Assembly: GCA_044222195.1 (NCBI GenBank)
Contig: JBGANS010000005.1
Coordinates: 1 to 64,000 of the forward strand
Source of the DNA: JAHBXE01 sp044222195
GTDB taxonomy: Bacteria > Planctomycetota > Phycisphaerae > Phycisphaerales > UBA1924
Reading direction: 5' to 3'
Length of the DNA: 64,000 nt
Shown in pieces: positions 26,947 to 33,712 of the stretch (position 1 is the stretch's first letter; every line of letters begins with the position of its first letter). Under the pieces are notes generated by a model that had not been told where the DNA came from, did not search any database, and saw nothing but the letters and a program-made list of their open reading frames with translations. Both the position numbers and the translations under genes were made by a program.

Positions 26947-27633
26947 ATGAACTCACGATTCGCGATGATCGCCCTGTTCAGCGTCGCATCCGCCGCAGCA
27001 CCTGCGTTCGGTCAGTTCGGCTTCGCCAACTTCGCGCTGAGATGGTCCGAAGTCAACGCCGCCACTCACAATCCGGTTCCCAACTCCAACGGCATCCTCG
27101 ATCTGGGCGAGGCCGCACGAATAAGCATCTCCGTGGAGTTCAGTCCAATCGGCACAACGTTCGGATCCGGAGCTCTGGTGGTCGCCGGGTTTGCGGGCAC
27201 CGGCTTCGGATTGGGCGCTTCGATCGTGGGCGCTTGGTCCGACCTGCAGATTCCCGCTGGCTTCCTGGCCGAACCACTCACGGAACTTCCCTTTGGTTCA
27301 GTCTGGCAGCCTCACCCGCCGCCGGGCATCTCTCCGATTGCGACCAACCCGATACCAACACTCTGGTCCGCGGTGTGGATGCCCCCGACCTATCAGCCAC
27401 GAACGGCCGCGTTCGGGCTCAACACGCTGTGGGACAACACCCCCAGGCTGTTCATGCGAAACGGCACGGACCCGCAGGGTAACCCGACGTACAGCGAGTC
27501 GGATTGCGAGTGGGACTGGGGATCGAATATCGGTGTTCCGATCGTGCCCGCGCCGCCAACAGCCGCGATGCTTGGCCTCGCCGTTGCCGTCGCAGCACGG
27601 CGACGCAGGCCAACGCACATCTCACCGCCGTGA
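26947..27633 (+). CDS. Secreted PEP-CTERM-like protein, paralogue B
   Basis: A 228-residue exported protein 13 bases downstream of paralogue A and clearly homologous to it along the full length (signal peptide ending AAPAFGQ, then FGFANFALRWSEV, LDLGEAARISISVEFSPIGT, NPIPTLWSAVW). The tail VPAPPTAAMLGLAVAVAARRRR is again sorting-signal-like. A longer open frame begins in paralogue A at 26482, but the ATG at 26947 gives a proper signal peptide. Function unknown; probably surface anchored and cotranscribed with A. Confidence 0.8.
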   Translation: MNSRFAMIALFSVASAAAPAFGQFGFANFALRWSEVNAATHNPVPNSNGILDLGEAARISISVEFSPIGTTFGSGALVVAGFAGTGFGLGASIVGAWSDLQIPAGFLAEPLTELPFGSVWQPHPPPGISPIATNPIPTLWSAVWMPPTYQPRTAAFGLNTLWDNTPRLFMRNGTDPQGNPTYSESDCEWDWGSNIGVPIVPAPPTAAMLGLAVAVAARRRRPTHISPP

Positions 27634-27973
27634 ACTCCCGCAGCACACGGCGTGGCAGTCCCGCTCGTTTCTGGGGGTTGGGACCCCTGCATCCTGATAT
27701 TGCCCAAGCACTCTCGCGGATGCGCGCAGGTTTGCGGTCGCCTCCTCGCCGCCTGCGAACTTCCAGCCGCCGCTGCACGCCTTGAGCACCTTGAATCCAA
27801 CAGCTCCCCACCCCCAAATCCTGACCACCATTGCGCGCACAAACGCGGTCGCCAAATCGTCCACACCCTCATCCGCGCCACACTCTCCAGCCCCAAATCA
27901 CTCTCCCCGAAATCTCCGATTCCCTCTCCAACCCCGCCACCGCCGTCCGCACAAACCCGTCACCCAACCCTAC

Positions 27974-28021
27974 AAATGAAGATGCTCAAAACCATCTCTC
28001 TCATCTTGAGCATCTTCATTT
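27974..28021. repeat. Perfect 16-bp inverted repeat (hairpin)
   Basis: AAATGAAGATGCTCAA and its exact reverse complement TTGAGCATCTTCATTT are separated by 16 bases. The sequence is unusually A/T-rich for this genome. It is followed by TCCC rather than a T run, so a classic terminator is not obvious; it could be a protein-binding site, an RNA processing hairpin or a remnant of a mobile repeat. Confidence 0.75.
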
Positions 28022-28030
28022 CCCTTCCTG

Positions 28031-28067
28031 CTTTGCCATTTGGCCCTTTGCCATTTGGCTCTTTGCC
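28031..28067. repeat. Short tandem repeat, 15-base period
   Basis: CTTTGCCATTTGGC occurs at 28031-28044 and 28046-28059, with a partial third copy (CTTTGCC) to 28067. Confidence 0.7.
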
Positions 28068-28110
28068 CCAACTCCCTCACAGTCTCTAGAACTGTTCTAA
28101 GTTATCGCCA

Positions 28111-28127
28111 TTGAGATTCAGTCTCAA
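28111..28127. promoter_or_regulatory. Candidate Fur operator upstream of feoAB
   Basis: TTGAGATTCAGTCTCAA is an 8-1-8 palindrome with seven of eight paired positions, close in form to the 7-1-7 Fur box (TGAGAAT-n-ATTCTCA type). It lies 33 bases before the preferred feoA start, where a bound repressor would block transcription. Which regulator binds is inference. Confidence 0.5.
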
Positions 28128-28160
28128 CTGAATACCATGCCCCGTCCTCCGGAGCCCCGA

Positions 28161-28427
28161 GTGTCCACAGGCACCGCGTCCCCCATCTCACTCAACCAGC
28201 TCAAGCCCGGCGAAACCGGTGTCGTCCGCAGCGCGCCCCTCAGCGGCGATGACGCGGCCATGCTCGCCGCCATGGGCCTTTACTGCAACGCCACCGTCCG
28301 CCTCTGCCGCGCCGGTGAACCCTGCATCGTCGCCGTTCTCGGCGGCGGTGGTTCCGGATGCCGCATCGGCCTCGCCCGCCCGCTCGCCGATCGCATCCTC
28401 GTCGAGCGCCTCGACCGGGGCTCGTGA
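28161..28427 (+). CDS. feoA: FeoA-type ferrous iron transport protein
   Basis: An 88-residue SH3-like FeoA protein (SLNQLKPGETGVVRSAPLSG, LAAMGLYCNATVRL, RIGLARPLADRILV). FeoA assists the FeoB transporter in ferrous iron uptake at the inner membrane. The GTG at 28161 is preferred because CCGGAG lies six bases upstream; an ATG at 28137 sits only ten bases from the Fur-like palindrome and would add eight residues. The stop overlaps the feoB start as TGATG, giving translational coupling. Confidence 0.88.
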   Translation: MSTGTASPISLNQLKPGETGVVRSAPLSGDDAAMLAAMGLYCNATVRLCRAGEPCIVAVLGGGGSGCRIGLARPLADRILVERLDRGS

Positions 28428-30400
28428 TGGCGGCCCTTACGCAGGACACCCAGATTCAAGAGACCGCCCGCTTCGCGCTCCTGGGCAATCCCAACACCGG
28501 TAAGACCACGCTTTTCAACCGCCTCACCGGGCTGCGTCACAAGACCGCCAACTTTCCCGGCACCACCCTCGAAGCCCGCGTCGGCCGCTTCGAGTTCCAC
28601 TCCTCCGACGCCTCGCACCACGCCACCATCATCGACCTCCCCGGCATCTACTCCCTCGAACTCCAGCAGCTCGAAGCCGAAGTCTGCCGCTCCGTCCTCG
28701 AGGGCCGCGCCGCCCCCAGCGGTGAACGCATCGGCGCACCAACCGCCGCCTGCATCGTCGTCGACGCCGCCAACCTCCCACGCAACCTCATGCTCGTCGG
28801 CGAAGCCCTCCGCCGCCGCTTGCCCACCGTCATCGCCGTCAACATGATCGACCTCGCCCGCAAGCGAGGCGTCAACGTCGACGCCGCGGCACTCGAACGC
28901 CACCTTGGCTGCCCCGTCGTCAGCATCAGCGCCCGCGACGGCGAGGGCATAGAGGCCCTCGAATCCGCCCTGGCCTCCGCCCGAGTCTCGAACCACACTC
29001 CCCCCGGCACCCGCGAAGGCCTCCGCGCCTGGGCCGACGACCTCGCCGCCAAGTGCACCCACGGCCAGGCCAACGCCGGCGCTGAGTCCCTCACCGACCG
29101 CCTCGACCGCGTCGCCACCCATCCGATCCTCGGCCTTCTCGTCTTCGCCGTCATCATGGCCGGTCTCTTCTGGATGCTCTTCAGCCTCGCCAAGGTCCCC
29201 ATGGACCTTCTCGACGGCGCCTTCGACGCCATCGCCGGCGCCGTCAAAAGCGTCTTGCCCGAGGGCTTCTTCTCCGACTTCCTTTCCGACGGCGTCATTC
29301 ACGGCGTTGGCGCCACCGTCGTCTTTCTGCCCCAGATCTGCCTGCTCTTCTTCTTCATCTCCCTGCTCGAAGACACCGGCTACCTCGCCCGCGCCGCGTT
29401 CGTCATGGACCGCGCCCTGCGACCCTTCGGCCTCCCCGGCCACTCCTTTATGCCCCTGCTCTCATCCCACGCCTGCGCGCTCCCGGGCATCATGTCCGCC
29501 CGGGCGATCCCGGACCGGCGCGAGCGCCTCGCGACCATTCTCGTCGCGCCGTTCATGACCTGCTCCGCCCGCCTTCCCGTCTACGTCCTCGTCACCACAG
29601 TCCTCTTCCGCGACGATCCGTTCAAGGCTTCCCTGGCGTTCATCGGGTGCTACGCACTAGGCATCTTCGCCGGCATCACCAGCGCCCTGCTCGCGCGCCG
29701 GACCATCCTCCGCGGCCCCTCTCGGCCCATGGCGCTCGAACTCCCCACCTACAAGCGTCCAAGCCTGCGCACCGCACTCATCTCCACCTACGACCGCGGC
29801 ATCGTCTTCCTCCGCAAGGCCGGCACCAACATCATGGCGATCTGCATCATCCTCTGGTGGCTCGGCGCCTACCCGATCTCGAAGCCGCCCGAAGGCGCTG
29901 AAACCCTGCGAACTCAAGCCGCCGCCATCGCCACCACCCAGCCCGACAAAGCTCTCGAACTCAACACCGAGGCCGACCGCCTGACGGCGATGCACCAGAG
30001 CGCCCACAGCTTCGCAGGCCGCCTCGGCCGTCTGGTCCAACCCGTGTTCCAGCCCCTCGGCTACGACTGGCAGCTCACCGTTGGCGTCATCACCAGCTTC
30101 GCCGCCCGGGAGGTATTCGTTTCCACCATGGCCGTGGTCGTCGCCGGCCAGCAGGACACCGAGGATGAGAGCGTCATGACCACGCTCGCCACGGCCAAGC
30201 GCGACGATGGCAGCCCAGTCTTCACGCGGAGCGTGTGCTGGTCGCTGCTGGTCTACTACGTGCTCGCGATGCAGTGCCTGCCGACTTTGGCCGTCACCGC
30301 CCGCGAAGCCGGCGGGGCGAAGTGGGCTTTCTTGCAACTGGCGTGGATGTGCGGCGTCGCCTACCTTGCCGCAATGATCGTCTTCCAGGTGATGCGATGA
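28427..30400 (+). CDS. feoB: FeoB ferrous iron transporter
   Basis: A 657-residue FeoB, shorter than the 773-residue E. coli protein. The N-terminal G-domain has G1 GNPNTGKTT (about residues 20-28), the G2 threonines in FPGTT, G3 DLPG and G4 NMID. The membrane part has about eight to ten helices with the two Gate-type halves (LVAPFMTCSARLPVYVL and SFAAREVFVSTMAVV), including the conserved cysteine of the first gate. It imports Fe2+ across the inner membrane. It is overlapped by feoA upstream and by a small ORF downstream, forming a three-gene operon. Confidence 0.95.
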   Translation: MAALTQDTQIQETARFALLGNPNTGKTTLFNRLTGLRHKTANFPGTTLEARVGRFEFHSSDASHHATIIDLPGIYSLELQQLEAEVCRSVLEGRAAPSGERIGAPTAACIVVDAANLPRNLMLVGEALRRRLPTVIAVNMIDLARKRGVNVDAAALERHLGCPVVSISARDGEGIEALESALASARVSNHTPPGTREGLRAWADDLAAKCTHGQANAGAESLTDRLDRVATHPILGLLVFAVIMAGLFWMLFSLAKVPMDLLDGAFDAIAGAVKSVLPEGFFSDFLSDGVIHGVGATVVFLPQICLLFFFISLLEDTGYLARAAFVMDRALRPFGLPGHSFMPLLSSHACALPGIMSARAIPDRRERLATILVAPFMTCSARLPVYVLVTTVLFRDDPFKASLAFIGCYALGIFAGITSALLARRTILRGPSRPMALELPTYKRPSLRTALISTYDRGIVFLRKAGTNIMAICIILWWLGAYPISKPPEGAETLRTQAAAIATTQPDKALELNTEADRLTAMHQSAHSFAGRLGRLVQPVFQPLGYDWQLTVGVITSFAAREVFVSTMAVVVAGQQDTEDESVMTTLATAKRDDGSPVFTRSVCWSLLVYYVLAMQCLPTLAVTAREAGGAKWAFLQLAWMCGVAYLAAMIVFQVMR

Positions 30401-30570
30401 GCATTCCCGTTCATGACTGGCAGTTCTGGGCGACCACGGCCGCGGGAATCCTCGCCCTCGCGTGGCTGCTCCGCGGCGTGTTGCCGATCCCGATCCTGAG
30501 TCGGCGGCACAAGCGCAGGAAGCAGCAGAAGCGAGTCACGCTGACGATCGATGGTCGCGTGACGAAGTGA
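30397..30570 (+). CDS. Small basic membrane protein in feo operon
   Basis: A 57-residue ORF whose ATG overlaps the feoB stop as ATGA. It has one transmembrane helix (about residues 9-33, WATTAAGILALAWLLRGVLP) followed by a strongly basic segment (RRHKRRKQQKR). It is in the position of feoC but has neither the winged-helix fold nor the cysteines of FeoC, and lacks the cysteines of the small FeoB-associated membrane proteins. The tight overlap supports a real gene linked to iron uptake; the function is unknown. Confidence 0.7.
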   Translation: MSIPVHDWQFWATTAAGILALAWLLRGVLPIPILSRRHKRRKQQKRVTLTIDGRVTK

Positions 30571-30576
30571 GGACGT

Positions 30577-31083
30577 TCAGGCCGCGTCGCGGTCGTGGCG
30601 GGCCCAGGTCAGCGACCTCAGGAAGCTCTTCCTGGGCTTGGTGAACGACTGGACGGCCTCGTGCACGTTGTCGGCGAGGACCAGCTTGCGGTCGAGCTTG
30701 GTTACCTTGAACACGCGCTTCACCTCTGCCGAGAGGGCAAAGAGCGAGAGATGCCCGCCGAGCGAAGCGCAGTAGGTGTGCACCGCGACGAAGGCGTTGA
30801 TCCCCGACGAGTTGAGCGAGGTGACTTCCGACAGGGACACGGCGAGCCGGCCGTGCGAGCGGTCGGCGAGGGCGTTGAGACGCCGCTGGACCATGTCCGT
30901 CTGGTGCTCGCGGATGCCGTTCATCCCGAGGAACACGAGGGTCACGTTGTCCATGCCGCTGACGGTGATGAGGCCGTCGTCGCCGGTGGGCTGCGGCGCT
31001 GGAATCGATCTGGACTCGGGGCGCGGCGTGGGCTCGGAGTGGTCGAGCGTCTCGGGACCGAAGTCGTCGTTGGGTCGTCCCAT
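30577..31083 (-). CDS. STAS-domain protein (anti-sigma factor antagonist-like)
   Basis: A 168-residue protein with a Pro-rich N-terminal 35 residues and a STAS domain from about residue 38 to 145. The segment AVSLSEVTSLNSSGINAFVAVHTYC has the serine in the position phosphorylated in SpoIIAA/RsbV-like antagonists. It may act in partner switching with an anti-sigma kinase and a SpoIIE-type phosphatase; such a phosphatase is encoded at 32673, but no kinase is visible. It runs convergent to the feo operon, seven bases away. The ATG at 31083 gives MGRPNDDFG; the upstream open frame appears non-coding. Confidence 0.82.
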   Translation of the reverse strand: MGRPNDDFGPETLDHSEPTPRPESRSIPAPQPTGDDGLITVSGMDNVTLVFLGMNGIREHQTDMVQRRLNALADRSHGRLAVSLSEVTSLNSSGINAFVAVHTYCASLGGHLSLFALSAEVKRVFKVTKLDRKLVLADNVHEAVQSFTKPRKSFLRSLTWARHDRDAA

Positions 31084-31218
31084 GGTGGTGCCCCCGTGCC
31101 CGCGGACCGTCCGCGGGGTAGGGGAATATGGCAACGGAACCGGTCGCCGGCCACGAAGCGTCGCGTGAACGACGCCCGGTCTGTCTGCCTGTGACGGCTG
31201 GTCCGGGATACGTGTTAT

Positions 31219-31248
31219 CACGCCGCGTGCGGGGGCCGTCGCGGCGTG
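31219..31248. promoter_or_regulatory. Inverted repeat before amidohydrolase gene
   Basis: CACGCCGCG and CGCGGCGTG, nine bases each, separated by 12 bases, end 13 bases before the ATG at 31262 and next to the CATACT box at 31250. There is no T run, so an operator is more likely than a terminator. Confidence 0.45.
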
Positions 31249-31261
31249 TCATACTGGACCC

Positions 31262-32614
31262 ATGAGTAAGACCTTGCTCGTCCTTGTCACGCTGTTATCG
31301 GTGGCCAGCGCCGCCCCGTGCAGCGCCCAGGCGCCGGCCGCCGCGCCAGCGTCCGACCGCTACACCCTGGTCCGCTGCGGCACGCTGCTGGCGATTCCCG
31401 GGCAGGACCCCCGAAAGGAAGTGACGGTCGTCGTGAAGAACGACAAGATCGATTCCGTTGTTCCCGGCTTCAACGGGCCGGACCTGGACGATGCCCGCAA
31501 GGCCGGCGCGAAGGTGGTGGAAGTCAACCTGCGTGAAGCGTTTGTGCTGCCGGGTTTGATCGACTGCCACGTCCACGTCACGACGGAGTGGGATTCGGGA
31601 CGGTTGCTGCGGAACGTGACGGAGTCGGATGCGGATGCGACGGTCCGTGGCGTCGCCTTCCTCCGCAAGACAGTCGAGGCGGGCTTCACAACGGTGCGCG
31701 ACCTGACGGCGGATGGCAACTCGATCTTTGCGTTGCGGGCGGGGGTGGAGCGCGGGGACATTGTGGGGCCGCGGATCCTGTGCGCCGGCAAAGCGATCAG
31801 CATTACCGGCGGGCACATGGACCCGAGCAATGGGTACCGGCAGGACCTGTGGGGCACGCCGGGGACGGACCTCGGCGTGGCGGACGGGGCGGATGAGTGC
31901 ATGAAGGCGGTGCGGACGCAGGTCAAGCGCGGGGCGGATGTGATCAAGATCGCGGCGACGGGCGGCGTGCTGTCGATCTCCACAGCCGGGCTCGCGCAGC
32001 ACTTTACGAATGCAGAGATGGAGGCGGTGGTGAAAGCGGCTCACGCGATGGGCCGGAAGGTGGCGGCGCACGCGCACGGGACGGACGGGATCAACGCGGC
32101 GCTGCGGGCCGGGTGCGATTCGATCGAGCACGCGAGCTACCAGAACGATGAGTCGGTCGAGCTCTTCAAGAAGACGGGGGCCTATTACGTGCCGACGCTG
32201 CTGGCGGGGCACACCACGTCGAAGCGCGCGGATGTGCCCGGGTACTACCTGCCGATGGTGGCGAAGAAGGCGAAGGAAGTGGCGCCACACATGATGGAGT
32301 CGTTCCGCAAGGCTCATTCGGCGGGAGTGAAGATCGCGTTCGGGACGGACACGGGCGTGTCGCCGCACGGGGAGAATGCGCAGGAGTTTGCGTTGATGGT
32401 GGAGGGCGGGATGACGGCGAAGGAAGCGATCGTGGCGGCGACGGTCTCCGCGGCGGACCTGCTGGGGATTTCGGCACAGGCGGGGACAGTGGAGGCGGGC
32501 AAGAGCGCGGACCTGATCGCGGTGAAGGGGGATCCGCTCAAGGATGTGCGGGAGCTGGAGAAGGTTGGGTTTGTGATGAAGAGTGGGAGGGTGGTCAAGG
32601 CCGGAGCACCGTGA
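31262..32614 (+). CDS. Secreted metal-dependent amidohydrolase
   Basis: A 450-residue exported amidohydrolase of the imidazolonepropionase/Xaa-Pro-dipeptidase-like group. The signal peptide ends near residue 23 (AAPCSAQ). Metal ligands are HVH in GLIDCHVHV (about residues 103-105), the lysine in ADVIKIAATGG, HAH near residue 270, the histidine in SIEHASY and the aspartate in FGTDTG near 360. It probably hydrolyses a cyclic amide or dipeptide in the periplasm; the substrate is unknown. No Shine-Dalgarno is present; a CATACT box six bases before the ATG suggests a leaderless start. Confidence 0.92.
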   Translation: MSKTLLVLVTLLSVASAAPCSAQAPAAAPASDRYTLVRCGTLLAIPGQDPRKEVTVVVKNDKIDSVVPGFNGPDLDDARKAGAKVVEVNLREAFVLPGLIDCHVHVTTEWDSGRLLRNVTESDADATVRGVAFLRKTVEAGFTTVRDLTADGNSIFALRAGVERGDIVGPRILCAGKAISITGGHMDPSNGYRQDLWGTPGTDLGVADGADECMKAVRTQVKRGADVIKIAATGGVLSISTAGLAQHFTNAEMEAVVKAAHAMGRKVAAHAHGTDGINAALRAGCDSIEHASYQNDESVELFKKTGAYYVPTLLAGHTTSKRADVPGYYLPMVAKKAKEVAPHMMESFRKAHSAGVKIAFGTDTGVSPHGENAQEFALMVEGGMTAKEAIVAATVSAADLLGISAQAGTVEAGKSADLIAVKGDPLKDVRELEKVGFVMKSGRVVKAGAP

Positions 32615-32672
32615 CAGCACGGCAACAAGGCCCGCGGGTCGTGAAGCGAGAACAGCCGACTTCGAGCCGGCT

Positions 32673-33557
32673 TCACTTCATGAAACCGACCATGCGACCG
32701 AGGACCTTGAGCCGCTCGCCGAGGGCCATCTTGGGCGGGTTGCTGCCGGTGTGGTAGAGGGCGAGGATGGACGTGTCGTCGTCGGAGGGTTTGCCGCCGC
32801 GATAGTCGGCGACCAGTTTCGCGAGTTCGCTGTCGAGGTTCTCGGGGGGGTGTTCGGGCGTGGCGGGATCGAGTTGCTGGGCGAGTCGGAGCAGGCCCTG
32901 TTCGCCGAGGGCGCGGCCATTGGCGTCGGCGGATTCGATGAGGGCGTCGGTGTAGGTGATGACAATGTCGCCGGGGTTCAGACGGATGGCGAACTGGGGG
33001 TAGTTGGTTTCGGCGATGATGCCGAGGGGAAGATTGCCGACGCCGGCGTCCTTGGCGTGGTCGCGGGCGAGATTACCCGGAGAGTCCTGATCGAGGAGGA
33101 GCCAGCGTTTGTCGCGGGCCGAATAGAAGAGCGGGCGCGGATGGCCGGCGTTGCAGATGATGAGGTGGTCGGTGGGGGCGAAGTACGTGCAGATGATCGC
33201 GGTGGCGAAGATGCCGGACTGCTGGAGGCGTGCGAACTCGTAGTTGAGGGCGCGGGCGAACTTGGTGGGGTTGGGCTTGTTGATGTTGCGGCGGATGATG
33301 CCGTGCAGGTGGCGGGCGGTTTCCGCGACGCTCTCGCCGTGGCCGGCGATGTCGGCGAGCGTGAAGCGGACAATGTTGCCCATGGCGCAGGTGGAGACGA
33401 AGCGCAGGTCGCCGCCCTCGGAGCCCTGGTAGGGCTCGGCGAAAATCTGCATTTCAAAGCCGGGGACGCTGAGGCGGTCGTGCGCGCGGGAGTTGCCGCC
33501 CCAAATTTCAAAGGCACGGAGTCGATGACGGTCGGCGGGGGCCTGCATGGTGGTCAT
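32673..33557 (-). CDS. SpoIIE-family PP2C-type protein phosphatase
   Basis: A 294-residue serine/threonine phosphatase. Typical SpoIIE/RsbU motifs are FTLADIAGHGESVAETARHLH (metal-binding aspartate), ICNAGHPRPLFY, LPLGIIAE and IVITYTDALIESAD. The last usually reads YTDG, so this copy has alanine in place of glycine. The third metal aspartate is probably in SDDDTSIL. It is likely to dephosphorylate a STAS antagonist, possibly the one at 30577. The start has AGGAGG seven bases upstream; a second ATG three codons later is possible. Confidence 0.88.
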   Translation of the reverse strand: MTTMQAPADRHRLRAFEIWGGNSRAHDRLSVPGFEMQIFAEPYQGSEGGDLRFVSTCAMGNIVRFTLADIAGHGESVAETARHLHGIIRRNINKPNPTKFARALNYEFARLQQSGIFATAIICTYFAPTDHLIICNAGHPRPLFYSARDKRWLLLDQDSPGNLARDHAKDAGVGNLPLGIIAETNYPQFAIRLNPGDIVITYTDALIESADANGRALGEQGLLRLAQQLDPATPEHPPENLDSELAKLVADYRGGKPSDDDTSILALYHTGSNPPKMALGERLKVLGRMVGFMK

Positions 33558-33712
33558 GGGTAATCCTCCTGCGGCGCTGATTATCACGCGCGGAGCGAGC
33601 TTGGAGCAAGCACAGTTGCGCTTGGAGAAAGGGGGGCCATCGGATAGTCTGGGGTTTCCCGGCGGAGAAACCGGCATTTCGGTGGCTCACGGGTTCCAGC
33701 GGGAACACCTCC

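Larger units (their letters stand above)
27634..28160. other. Gene-free region upstream of feoAB
   Basis: About 527 bases, less GC-rich than the surroundings, with no supportable gene. It holds a perfect 16-bp inverted repeat (27974-28021), a 15-base-period tandem repeat (28031-28067) and a Fur-like operator (28111-28127). Confidence 0.65.

Noticed and set aside
27652..28089. Open frames upstream of feoA as genes
   Set aside because: Pro/Ser/His-rich translations, no ribosome site, and they cross the inverted and tandem repeats.
30397..30570. Calling the small feo-operon protein FeoC
   Set aside because: It has a membrane helix and no winged helix or cysteines, so only its position agrees with FeoC.
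30400..31261. DnaA boxes near the skew switch
   Set aside because: Only partial matches such as TTATCAC and TTATCGG are present; no TTATCCACA copies or AT-rich unwinding stretch, so no origin feature is annotated.
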